Translations under genes and position numbers: made by a program | Part shown: piece after piece, positions 43,501-53,039 of the stretch | Position numbering within the stretch: the first letter of the stretch is position 1 | How the letters are laid out: each line of letters begins with the position of its first letter | The notes under the pieces: generated by a model | Seen by the model: only the letters and a program-made list of their open reading frames with translations | The model's database searches: none | Told to the model about the DNA's origin: nothing | NCBI GenBank assembly: GCA_032622095.1 | Contig: CP136061.1 | Location: 219,637,148 to 219,701,147 of the forward strand | Source: Siphonodentalium dalli | Lineage: Eukaryota > Mollusca > Scaphopoda > Gadilida > Siphonodentaliidae | DNA length: 64,000 nucleotides | Direction of reading: 5' to 3'

Positions 43501-46500
43501 TGTACAATGTAGATAGTTGAGAATATTTTAAAACCAAAACTTTTTTACCCAAACAGAGAAGAATCCAGAGATACCTGTTTTCCAGAAGAGGATCTACATG
43601 TATCCCCATATAACTTAATAAGGCTTCTACACCAAACTAACACAGATCTATACATATATTATAAATATGACATAATAGTTCCGATTTCAAAATTGAGCAT
43701 GCAAAAAAAGGCTCTTTTGGAGCTGCAGATTTTTTTTATTTACATAGATTATTGTTGAAATGCCTTGAAAAAGTGGATAATTCAGGTTTACTCAATATGG
43801 TCCACTAGGAATTTGGGGATATTTGAGTTCTCGAGTTTGGGTGTCCATACCTGTACTAGTAACAGGTATCAAAACAGCACTGGATATTTCCCTGCCAAAC
43901 TATCAATTTTCTTTTCTGCTTGCATGAACTATCATGTTATTTGACTGTATTTAGTCAAACAATTTATGATAATTCTTTATACCAAGAAATTTCCCGGCTG
44001 ATGAATTGAATTTCCTTACAGACACAGACAGACAAAGAACTTTTACAAAGTTTATTACTCTATGAAGTATTAATTGGTGAGGGTAACGAGGCCATTTATC
44101 GAGCACTCAGCCATACCAGCAGGATCCCAGAGATATGTCATAAGGAATTAAAATACAAAAATATTAACTAACCTGGATGTTATTTTTACATGATAGATTA
44201 AACTGCAGAATGAATACTGTCTCTAGTGATGCCACCGAATCTGTTGTTGTGTACTGATTGTATGAAATCTGTGGTCCGAGACAAGTCTCTCCTGAAAATA
44301 ACAATGAAAACTAGAGGTGTGACTGTCCCAATGGGACTAAGGATACTAGTGCTGAAACGGATATCCGGTTGACAACAGGCTACTGATGAAAACCGGTTGA
44401 ACTACAATCAACCGGTAAACTGCTATGTATTACACACACACAATGCCAACGACAAAAACTAACATATTCAGGTCCTTAATCAGTGCGAGACTGATAACAG
44501 TAGCTTTTTAACACAACTTTATCACTGGGAGGTGTATACAGTCGAAATTATGCATATTAAAATGTTAAAATCTGGTGCGAGATAAAAACAAAGTCTTCCA
44601 TGAATGGCAAGTTACAAGGTCTGGCTTTGGCGGCTTAACATCAAAGATGGATGACGTCATCTTTGATGTTCCAATGTCCGGTAAAACACGTGCACTGACA
44701 ACGCCACTGAGTCGTCGACAAAGATCAATGAAATGGTGTTCAATGCAGTATGGCCTGATCATTTGACATCTACTCTCCGACTCACTACTAGTATCATGGA
44801 TACTCAAGAAATGCTTAAATTAGATTTTTGGGCGCATCTCAGAAAACAAAAAGAAATTTGCAGAATGCAAACTCTGTAGAACCCTGCAAGTTTACGTGTA
44901 CATACGCATGGTCAATCTAACATTACTGAGTTTGAGTAATCTCAGTTGATGAAGTTCCAATGAACTTGTATCGATGTGGTGTTTCCATGCAGTCGGACTC
45001 GTTTGCATCCTAATGACTAATTCTCAGCATTTGATTGTGTTTTAACAGAAAACAATGTTTTCAGCTGATTTTTTAATTTTCATTTGTAAACTACATAAAG
45101 TTCATGAAACTTCATAATTGTGTTTATCTGTCGTTAGTCATCCTATGCATCTCAAATCGCCGAAGAATACTACCCAGCAGTTAGAATACCTGAGTCACAT
45201 GACCAAATATTCGCCCAGTCCCGCAATCTATGTAATGACAATAAAAAGCTGCCGCGATGTGTATGTACAAACATTTATATAGGTCACGCAATATTCTTCC
45301 AAAACGATAACGATAACAAAATTAACAAGTTGGGTAGCAGTCGAGACTGCAATACACACAAGTCAAGCATGACACATCTATAAACACTGCAGGTTTTAGT
45401 CACTGTGTCATCTGTCAAGTTGTCAACGCATGGCTTTTTACCATTCGTATTTGGTGATTTACAATGGTTTAATACAAGCTCTGTCTGAGTAAACATTACT
45501 TGAGTTCGCAATACAGTTAATAAATGAAATTATGATGATATATTGGTACATATTATGGTGTAAATAATGAGTGTAAAGTCATTGGTTGAAAGTGGCGGAT
45601 ATCCGGCTATGATCCGGTTACATGTCACGGTTAACAGGCTACAAAAATAGGTCAACCGACTCAACTGTTTCAGCACTAAAGGATACCCCCCAATGTTTTT
45701 AAAACACTATGATGTTTCACATGTCAGTAAACAAGTTAAAATAATAAAATAACAGATTCCCATTGCAGGTGCACAATTATAAATAACATGCTCATCTACA
45801 ACTCTGCAGCGATAAATCATTCCGGATGCCAAATTAACGGAGTTTGAAACATTTTTCACAAATTAGCGACGAGTGACTCGTCACCATCCATATCACCATT
45901 TTGTTTCTAAGCATCATGTGAAGGGAACCGGTGTCCTGAAAAAAGTGCATGTGTTCCAACATACTATTTGTTGCAGACCACTTTCCAACAACCGATAGAA
46001 CAAGTATACAAAATATGCCCAGTATTTTGTGTGTTTATTTGAGATATGTTTGTCAGGCTATTTGGTAATAGGACTACCTTCATAACTTTATTCATTTAAA
46101 TTAGGATACTGATATATAAATTCGATTAAAATCTTATTTTTGGGACTTTATGTCCAGTAAATGTGTCAATGCGATACTAAATGTAAGACACAGGCGGTCA
46201 GATTGATGTATAATAGTCATAATGGCAATGTATGATGTATCTGGAGATCGCAACGATCGATAACGTGTATTACTTTATATGTCAAATCACTAATTTTATT
46301 TCTATTTGTAAATATTTATTACTAGCTGAAGCGGCCGACTTCGTCCGGGCTATTTGGCGATTTCTTTGTGATTGCCTCTGTCTGGGCAGAATATACAGCA
46401 TCTGGACAAACTATTGTTCGTTCGGTCCAGAAACGTGCCTATACATGTATGAGCGAGGTCAAGGACACGGTCGCACATGAAATTGGACCACCCATGTAGT

Positions 46501-49350
46501 TCCCTGTATCAAAGTAGGCCTACATACATGTACCAAATTTGAGTTGGATTGGTTGAGCAGTTTTCGAGTCTATAACACCAGGGTTTCCGCTAGGGGGTAG
46601 GGGAATGGGACCGGTAGCCGTCAAGGGGAAAAATCCAGGTAAAAGTAGCCTGTTTAAGCACTGGTTGAACTACTTCCGTTATATCGGCCAATAGAATCGT
46701 GTGAGAGTAAAAATGGCAGATTGTTTTGTTCCATTTCTGCCCAAGTGCCAAGCTATCAAACCTTTATACATGTACCTGCAACTTTAAAACTAGTAAATTT
46801 ATTAGATATAAATTAATTTACGAACTACAGAACACCAGTAATTTGGATCCCGAGTTAAACATGCTCGTTAATGTTAAAAGACTCACTGTGGAAGACCCAG
46901 CAGATATTTCGGATGCATAACGTAAACGGAATATATCTTAGCAGCTGCAGTGTAAATATAGAAGGCTGATTACATATCTGGCCGATGAGTATTCTTTGTG
47001 GGCAGTGGTAAGATGCCTTGATGCCCGGTGCGGCTACTCCCACATTTCTCTCTCGCTCTATTACAAAGTGAACAGTATATTTTGCTGTATAAAACATGAC
47101 AGGTACGATTAAAATACTGCTTTTTTTTGCATAACATAACCGGGTACTAACCGCAACGTAACTAACCAGCCTCAAAGGCATAGCTTCTAGCGATGTCAGT
47201 TCCGATCACTTCCTGTTTCAATTTTCTGTATAACAACGCGTTTAGAGTGTGTACACTCACAAGATATAAAATAAATTCACCTTTTAAAATTCCTTAGTAC
47301 TATTCCAACAAAATTCAGAAGTTTTAAACATCTTTATACCTTTATAGACATGCAGTATGTCCTGGGGTATGGCAGGATGGGAAAACTTGGCGAGGGGAAC
47401 GGGGCCGTCAAGGGGACCCTTTGCCGGTATAGCGGAAACCCTGATAACACACACACACAGACAGAGAGAAGTTCCAAAATATATAGTAGATTACTGACTT
47501 ATTTATTATCATTTTGACAAATTCCTGTGGTCGGACCACATCTCAGTTGAATTTACCAGAGCTGTTCAACCCGCGTCACCAATAGTCTTGCGATACTTAG
47601 TGAATGTTCAGACGACAACGATAAAATCATAAGTGGAGGAATCGGGCCAGACGAAATCATGGATTGTTTGTTCACACGATTGCGATGTCGTCGAAGATGA
47701 TGATATCGTGGGTTGTTCGTAAGCATGTGATTGACTACCCTATGATCATTCCAGCTATGATTTTCAGGTCTGGGTGAACCTGAAATGGAGCTACTATAGC
47801 TAGAAGTAGCTATTATTGCCCGATCTAGCTACTGGAAAATCATCTGCGATGGGTAAATTTGCGTTTATGATAATAAAACGAATTTTCCGGTTGTCAAACA
47901 CATCGTCATCCACTTTGGCACATTTGAAAACACCTCTATGCAGATAATTAGTGTTTCGTGGAGGTACGCTTTTTATCGGAAAATTAAGATAAAGTTTGCA
48001 AAACTAATTAAAGATTGTACCATGTGAAGTTACATCGGAAATCTTCGTTTATTCTTTAAAAAATAAGCAACTATTCCTTGTGTGGAATTATAGCATAAAA
48101 TGATTTGTAGAGCATTTCGGGCCTACTTATGAATATCGTGTATGCAAATGATATGCAAATTAGAAGCGATGATACTGAAGTGGGTTCGGTAATTTATGCA
48201 CGAATAGATTCGGACTAAATCACTAAATATATATGGCAAGTTTCGAAGCGATTGATTGAGGATTTTTGGATTTATAAAAAATAATAAAAAATTATCCTGT
48301 AGAAAACTTGTTAAAAATGGTACAAAAAGGCCATTTTTGGGGCCGTTTGTAGTTACCTGAAATACAGATAAAGCACTGGAAGCCCATATACCAAAAAATC
48401 GCCCTTTTTTTTGTAAAAAATCACTTATAACTCTGGTAATACCACGGGGAACTTGTAGCAAAAACATATTGAAATATATACCTTATATACTACCACAGGG
48501 GGAGTCACTAATTCGGTACGGAATAGCGCCGAACGACGTCAACGTTGATTTTCTGACACACTGCACCGATTTTGGTCGGATAAACGGCATTGTCGCGTAT
48601 ATTGCTATTTCCATAAGTGATATAAACCCTCCTTACCATGTAATGTGCTGTAGAATGCCGATATAAACCTGTTTTGTACTTTCAAGTGGAAGAAATCTTT
48701 CTAATCGAACCATAAACATGGCCTGATTCGCCATTAATCCACGAGAGAAGCTTGTGTTCGGCTTTTCTATGCCGAACACTGAACGCGTTTTACAAAATAT
48801 CGAATAAAACACTTATTATTGGCCCGAACTCCACCAAACTTCGTATATTAATAGTGTGAACATGAATACACACGCCTATGAACTTTATTCGTTATATTTC
48901 CCATTATTTGGACTTGTGTTCGGTTATGTTCGGTTGTGTTCGGCTTTTATACGCACCGTGTCATATATATATATATTATGTAAACACTGTTTTCTACAAA
49001 GTGCCTGTGGGTAATACTTGGAATTTTTTAATTCTGTAAAAAGCATTCTTCATGACAATCATTTCTCTTCAATATAAGTCTTAAATCAGTTACCATAGTC
49101 CACTGAGAAATTTTCACCTAAAACCCCTACTAGTGTAGTAGTGTCACTGTCAGTGCCACGTCGGCAATCATTGAAAAGTATGAAGTGAATTTATTCAATC
49201 AAATACTCATTAGAATAGACTTTCTTCTGGATTCACTAATACAAAACATAGAATATGAGTGTATATCTATAAATAATGGTTACCTGCTGCCAAATAAGGC
49301 AACAAAGCCAACAAAACGACGCCAGAAAACACAACAATGCGAGCTGCCAT
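31431..49350 (-). CDS. SSR4: SSR4, translocon-associated protein subunit delta (complete, six exons)
   Basis: Six minus-strand exons (49350-49284, 44291-44173, 36640-36566, 35621-35532, 34224-34159, 31532-31431) join in frame to a 172-residue protein; human TRAP-delta has 173. Residues 1-23 form a signal peptide ending LAAG. C26 and C57 lie at the positions of the disulfide pair of the family. Other matches are TTTDSVASLETVFIL (human-like 'TTsDAVisTETVFIv'), NLYADINGK, AGTYPVKIYDEEGYSTLRKA, GVWKGSMVNGE and a single C-terminal membrane helix at about 151-168, followed by a short AKNRLS tail. The protein is a single-pass ER membrane subunit of the TRAP complex, which sits beside the Sec61 channel and aids translocation of secretory proteins. 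Every intron starts GT and ends AG. Introns hold most of the 18-kb span as transposable DNA, yet no exon is damaged. Confidence 0.97.
32149..32279. repeat. Facing poly-G and poly-C tracts in SSR4 intron 5
   Basis: 22 G at 32149-32170 and a C8-A-C14 tract at 32257-32279, separated by 86 bp of AT-rich DNA. They could pair as a GC stem or act as quadruplex/i-motif DNA. Confidence 0.9.
32391..33066. mobile_element. Long inverted repeat (~335-bp arms) in SSR4 intron 5
   Basis: The left arm (about 32391-32725) returns inverted at about 32735-33066. Shared stretches include TAATACAAGGTTAATAAC, GAACAAAATTCATCAAAATC, ATCGATAG, AAGATATATATGAATA, TTGAACAGATT and ATGATTCACAATGTG. By eye, roughly three quarters of bases match, with small indels. 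There is almost no loop. No coding sequence. Confidence 0.88.
33320..33711 (+). mobile_element. Nested-hairpin TTAA MITE, copy 2 (SSR4 intron 5)
   Basis: Same structure as the 30690 copy, flanked by TTAA at 33316-33319 and 33712-33715, 392 bp. One base in the second palindrome has changed (ATTCTGTTATATATG rather than ATTCTCTTATATATG), so that stem has a single mismatch. Confidence 0.93.
33720..34115. other. SSR4 intron 5, part next to exon 5
   Basis: AT-rich, nothing recognised. Ends in the 29-bp copy of exon 5 sequence at 34116-34144. Confidence 0.4.
34116..34195. repeat. 29-bp direct repeat of SSR4 exon 5 sequence
   Basis: 34116-34144 and 34167-34195 are identical (on the minus strand AATCAAACCACTGGTCACAG and the following nine bases). 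One copy is inside exon 5, the other in intron 5; the 22 bases between them contain the exon 5 splice donor. Confidence 0.97.
34159..34224 (-). CDS. SSR4: SSR4 exon 5
   Basis: 66 nt (22 codons, phase 0 to 0) between TTTTCACCAG and GTAAGT. It encodes AQRSGESVSGIKPLVTAEIN and the next two residues. A 29-bp part of it (34167-34195) is repeated in the intron at 34116-34144. Skipping this exon would keep the frame. Confidence 0.93.
34513..34904 (+). mobile_element. Nested-hairpin TTAA MITE, copy 3 (SSR4 intron 4)
   Basis: 392 bp, flanked by TTAA (34509-34512, 34905-34908), in the same orientation as copies 1 and 2. It lies 290 bp upstream of SSR4 exon 5 in transcript order. Confidence 0.93.
35532..35621 (-). 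CDS. SSR4: SSR4 exon 4
   Basis: 90 nt, phase 0 to 0, between TTTTTGCAG and GTGAGA. It encodes 30 residues including AGTYPVKIYDEEGY, the most conserved block of the family. Confidence 0.96.
35862..36081. mobile_element. Hairpin MITE in SSR4 intron 3 (~105-bp arms)
   Basis: The left arm (TTGTGGATAAAACAATAACA ... AATAGATTGAAGAGT) is mirrored by the right arm (ACTCTTCAAACTATTG ... GTTGTTATTTCATCCAA) around a 13-base loop. Shared stem blocks include TCTTCTTCAGCCAGACGAT and its complement. It is a classic small foldback MITE. Confidence 0.88.
36566..36640 (-). CDS. SSR4: SSR4 exon 3
   Basis: 75 nt, phase 0 to 0, between ATCTTTTCAG and GTTAGT. It encodes 25 residues beginning KINLYADINGK. It lies only 50 bp upstream, in transcript order beyond the short gap, of the satellite-cored element's neighbour side (36695 onward is in intron 2). 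Confidence 0.95.
37302..39235. repeat. Higher-order repeat block 1 (1934 bp, 12 units)
   Basis: The block begins with the distinctive deleted unit CAAGATGTTAATAATGTTTT. It is reproduced at 39236-41169 with no difference noticed. The odd CCTGCTGGGCCTGCTGG expansion (38270 and 40204) and the CTATTGACCCCAAACTTACT unit occur in both. Confidence 0.93.
39236..41169. repeat. Higher-order repeat block 2
   Basis: Copy of 37302-39235. Identity ends near 41165, where a normal type B unit replaces the deleted unit. Confidence 0.93.
41940..42358. repeat. Dispersed repeat ending in GAGCTAAAAA
   Basis: Contains AGGGAACATCCACACCAAAT, CGGTCTTATGGTTCCAGAGG and a GACGGACGGACG stretch, and ends GTGAGCTAAAAA. 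These are features of a repeat family widely seen in molluscan introns. It shares the GACGGACGA and GAGCTAAAAA ends with the satellite-cored element just before it, which suggests related 3' termini. Confidence 0.6.
42497..42552. repeat. Short hairpin
   Basis: GGAAATGT ... AATAAGTTCAAC, a four-base loop, then GTTGAACTTATT ... ACATTTCC: an inverted repeat with about 26-bp arms and a few mismatches. Confidence 0.85.
42560..44170. other. SSR4 intron 2, part next to exon 2
   Basis: AT-rich unique-looking DNA. Short open frames show no recognisable domain. Confidence 0.4.
44173..44291 (-). CDS. SSR4: SSR4 exon 2
   Basis: 119 nt after a TATTTTCAG acceptor, ending ATCCAG|GTTAGT in phase 0. It encodes mature residues 24-62, including both conserved cysteines (ETCLGPQI and NLSCKNNIQ). 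Confidence 0.96.
44347..45678. mobile_element. hAT-type element, 1332 bp, with 8-bp target duplication (SSR4 intron 1)
   Basis: TAGTGCTGAAAC at the left end and GTTTCAGCACTA at the right end are exact inverted repeats. Both are flanked by AAGGATAC (44339-44346 and 45679-45686). An 8-bp target duplication and a TAG(T)GCTGAAAC-like end fit the hAT superfamily. Subterminal GGATATCCGG(T/C) and CAACCG motifs occur at both ends. No transposase domain was recognised inside, so it is probably non-autonomous. An inner palindrome of about 11-bp arms (ACATCAAAGAT ... ATCTTTGATGT) lies at 44638-44670. Confidence 0.9.
45690..46320. other. SSR4 intron 1, no feature recognised
   Basis: AT-rich DNA; only a short GACGAGTGACTCGTC palindrome near 45869. 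Confidence 0.4.
46322..47520 (+). mobile_element. RTE/SINE-like 3' segment, split by a hAT-type element
   Basis: 46322-46578 carries AGCTGAAGCGGCCGACTTCG, then ACCAAATTTGAGTTGGATTG and GAGCAGTTTTCGAGTCTATA. It resumes at 47444 with ATAACACACACACACAGACA and AAAATATATAGTAGAT. This pattern resembles the 3' region of RTE-type LINEs or derived SINEs in invertebrates. The 865-bp insert at 46579-47443 separates the two parts. The family is a guess from pattern. Confidence 0.55.
46579..47443. mobile_element. hAT-type element, 865 bp, nested in the repeat (SSR4 intron 1)
   Basis: CAGGGTTTCCGCTA and TAGCGGAAACCCTG are exact 14-bp terminal inverted repeats. ATAACAC flanks both sides (46572-46578 and 47444-47450), a seven-base visible target repeat in a CA-rich site; hAT elements make eight. 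CAGGG starts are typical of hAT ends. There is no coding domain inside. Confidence 0.82.
47521..49280. other. SSR4 intron 1, part next to exon 1
   Basis: No gene. GTGTTCGGC ... GCCGAACAC forms a small stem at about 48753-48778, and GTTCGG(T/C)T repeats lie at about 48915-48945. A minus-strand open frame at 48123-48467 (114 codons) has no recognised domain and low-complexity composition. Confidence 0.4.
49284..49350 (-). CDS. SSR4: SSR4 exon 1 (signal peptide)
   Basis: The ATG at 49350-49348 sits in the context TTCAAAATGGCAGC. It encodes MAARIVVFSG and the hydrophobic core, and ends in phase 1 at GCAG|GTAACC. Confidence 0.95.
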
Positions 49351-49650
49351 TTTGAAGCCGCGTGAGAGAGTATATTCAAAATGCGGAACGTCGACGTGTA
49401 ATTAGAAACGAAACGAACAGAACAGAGTACCCCGGTTCTGCTGACCGTGGGGAGTATGCACAAACACCCCCCGGAAGTTGAAATCAACGGAGTCTATTTC
49501 TCGCGTATCACAACATAACTTTGGTACATTTTGTAGATTGAGAGAGTGCAATCAGCAGGGGTATCAGTTATAGGTGTCGCAATGCGTTTTAAAAAAGGAA
49601 AACCAAGTGACCAATTTTAATGGAAATTAATTTCCATTAAAATCTTCGGA
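49351..49650 (-). promoter_or_regulatory. Presumed SSR4 promoter region
   Basis: DNA directly upstream of the SSR4 start is locally less AT-rich (CGACGT, CCCCGG, CCCCCCGG) than its surroundings. No TATA box was assigned. The start codon lies in a CAAAATGGC sequence, which resembles a YY1 site of the kind found at starts of housekeeping genes. A perfect 30-bp palindrome lies at 49614-49643. Confidence 0.4.
49614..49643. repeat. Perfect 30-bp palindrome upstream of SSR4
   Basis: ATTTTAATGGAAATT followed by its exact reverse complement with no spacer, about 265 bp upstream of the SSR4 ATG. Confidence 0.95.
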
Positions 49651-52600
49651 ACAAAGGTTAAATAGGCCTATGCATAATCCGAATTAACGCTCGCAATTTT
49701 TTAAATACTTTTTCCTTGTCTTCGGGGTTAAAAAATATTTGATTCGAGTCGAGAAACCCACCCATCAAAGCTCAGAGTGATCAGATATCGATTTTTACAA
49801 TCTATTAGTATTATTTTTCACCACCGATTTTTTTTTTTTGGTGGCCCAGTAGAGTCGACGAGAAGACGGTCTCGGACCAAATTGCGGATGAAGATGGATA
49901 ACTCTAAAATCAAGTGGCTTTATTGTGTCAGATATTTGACAAACCGGCAAAATTTCGTTGAACAAAATGTTGATACATAACAGGTTTTGTGCAATTTTAT
50001 ACTATATAGTTGACTGTGGTTAGCATTATTTTTGGGCAATTAATCGATTCTGATATCTGAAGCGGCTTTTAAAAAAATGTTGTGGGAATCTGATGATATG
50101 GGGACCATCGAATCGGATTGAGTACCTTTAAGTTAGGCGGTTTTCCGGGGACTAAAATATGATATAAATTTATTTTGAGATGTTTCTTTCTGATATTACA
50201 ACATTTAGCCTATATAAAATATATTCTAAATTAAATAGACCAACATTCTAATGGAACAAGTTAATAATGTTATTATAACCAGTAGTTAGCGTGAAATGTG
50301 TTGTTTTTGGACTAAATTTTGATTATTTACCTACTTGCGGCCACATTTTGGACTGTGATGGCAGTCAGTTGGATATTTCCAACCATTAGGGGGTGTCAGG
50401 TTTGAAATTTTCCAACCTTGACTCATTGAGGTACCATTGAGTTAGAAAATTCTTACCCAAGAGGGGGACAAATTGAATTTCTTGAACTTGGGAATCTGGT
50501 TCTGTTTCAAGGGGGTGCAGATGGACAGCAGGAAATATTTTTGTTAAATAAATGCGCGTTATAGGTGTCATTTCCATTGGCTTAATTTTATAACGCTTAT
50601 AAGTTATACTATTGTTCAAGCTGAGGTCGAGGCCACATAATACGCCCATCGGGAGCAATCGGATACGGTTTGTGTGCAAATTAAGAGGCCATGCAGGGTG
50701 AATGTTTTACCTGCATGCCTCCGACAATAGAAGATGAGTATAGAGTTACTCCTCGTTAATTGCCACAAAAGAGACGAACAATATCAGATATATGCACTGG
50801 TCCCCACTTCGCCAAAAGTTATTTTTGTGGAAGAAGACACCAAAAGAACATAATATTGTGTCAACATAGGACCATCGGGTGTCATACATTGTTTAAAGTC
50901 CACCGTTATATCATTTTAGTGGGGGTTCGGGGTTGTATTATTACATGCATGTATACATATATATACGTCTGTTCTTTAGACCCCTGACACGCGATCGTTC
51001 TGATTAAACACTATAGCCAGATCGATATGTGTTAGTATATCAGCGCAGAGTCGCAGACAGGTCTAAATTCATTTTGCTGTCGATGACAATATACGGTTCT
51101 GTCATGCATGTGATGTCGTTCCCACACAGGTAAGTTCGATGACTGGTTGTTTTAGGTAATTAGCATGTGTGACATCATCATGATATATAATTATCTAATA
51201 TATGTGTATATTGGATAAACCGTGAATGGCGACATCCCACATGTGATGCGAATGTCAATCAAGATATATTGCTTTGGTATATACAATAAAGTTACATACA
51301 GGTAATGTAACTGTCATGCGGATATGCAGCGCGTGACATGCACGCCTGACAACTTATGTGGGCCTATAATATGTTTTGACATTAGCGGGCATATTTCGTG
51401 CGCATTCACGCATCTAAAGATGTTTTCCGAATGCGATCTGGGATATATCTAGAATATGGACGTTGTGCCTTCGATTATTTGATGAACAGGATTCAACAAT
51501 ACTCGATGGTGAGTAGATATATATAGACAGGTTCAGATAGAATGACGTCTTGAGTATACGTGGTTGAAATTTGTGTATACTACTGTAATTTTGAAGGTGA
51601 ATGCATCTTAATCCACAACTCGTTATTTTGGGATGAGATTAGAGACCTTTCGCATCCTTATATAATTACGATTACGAATACGGATAGCTATATATATGGT
51701 AGTAAATCTATCCCTACGGCCAAAAAGTCATTTCGCAAAACGACTAAGGATACGAGTTTTGACGAAAACGCACCATCATTATTTCGTAACAATTTTACAA
51801 CTCAAAGCGAGTGTTTGGTATACATGCAGTCCCTTAAAACTTCACTTGTCGTCTCATTTCCAACATTACGATAATCATGATCTGTTTATTTCAATACTAT
51901 GACCAGTCACAACGTCCAACCCGGGATTATCGTGATATCTTGTGGCAATACATGGGTATAAATGCCAGGTCATATGGGGTGGAAATTCAGTTCATTGTTG
52001 TCATAGATGACATGATAGACGTAATAGGAGTTATTGGATCTGACATTAACAACGATGCCATAAGTTCAAGTCCGCGATTTGATTTGAATGCGATTTCGGT
52101 TTCACAGGCCTATATATCACCTCTATGGATTTATGAAATGCGACACACGGTTGATGTGCTCGCTGGTGGGCATCACTTCTGATTTGGTCATTTAAAATCG
52201 AACCAAAGTCGACGCGATGTGCACCATGCTGAGACCTTTTCTCTACCCAAATAAATAATTATTTTGGCGACTGGCTTCATTGTGTTCTTCTAGCTTGACG
52301 ATTACTACGATGCTTTGTGTCAGTCACAGACATCGATTCTTATCCGTTGTGAATAGCGATCTTATTTCGCGGGAAGCTCGTGATTCACGACGACGAATAC
52401 AGTGATTGCTAATCTAAACAGCACACCGAGGTCGTAGCTCAATATAACTGGACGGTTTACATGAGATATATTGACCATGCAGTCTCGAACTGAGTAAAGA
52501 GATATATATTGCAGAAAATAAATTTCAGGTGTTATTTGAGCTTATTAGAAACCATGTAATCGTAACGTTGTTACGGATAGTAAAATACAACAACGATTAG

Positions 52601-53039
52601 AAAGTGCACAAATGTTGGTGACGTAGTACCCTATATCCGTATCCGTAATTGTAAACGTGAGTTTTGCGAAAAGACTCTAATGACGTACTTTGCAAGTACG
52701 TATATATGGACAGAGTGACCTCGGTTAACACAACTAATGTAAAAGAACAAGCCACGAATCACCACTGTGGTAACGCCCGTAGAGATCATACTCCGTGCAC
52801 CATGAATGCAGTTCAAAAACCTGGGAACTTTTTGATGTTCACACGGGGAACATTAGAACATAGAGAAAAAAACAACACACGTAATATATTTCCATATGAA
52901 GAAACAGGTCAGGTGTTAACAAAGTAATTAGTCCAGGAGATATTGGTCGACCTCTGCACCCCCCCTCCCAGGACTTAACTTCACCCCACTAATTTTCTTC
53001 CTTAAGGTCTCCTCTAATTTTTTTCACTTGTTAACAAGA
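49651..53039. other. Intergenic, no gene recognised
   Basis: Upstream of SSR4. Several frames of 60-105 codons occur but none has recognisable motifs or convincing splice partners. No strong repeat was seen. Confidence 0.4.

Noticed and set aside
48123-48467. 114-codon minus-strand frame in SSR4 intron 1
   Set aside because: Homopolymer-rich hydrophobic translation, no domain, no splice context.
51560-52182. Two overlapping frames of about 100 codons upstream of SSR4
   Set aside because: Composition is compatible with coding but no motif, no splice partner and no repeat relationship was found; not enough to call a gene.
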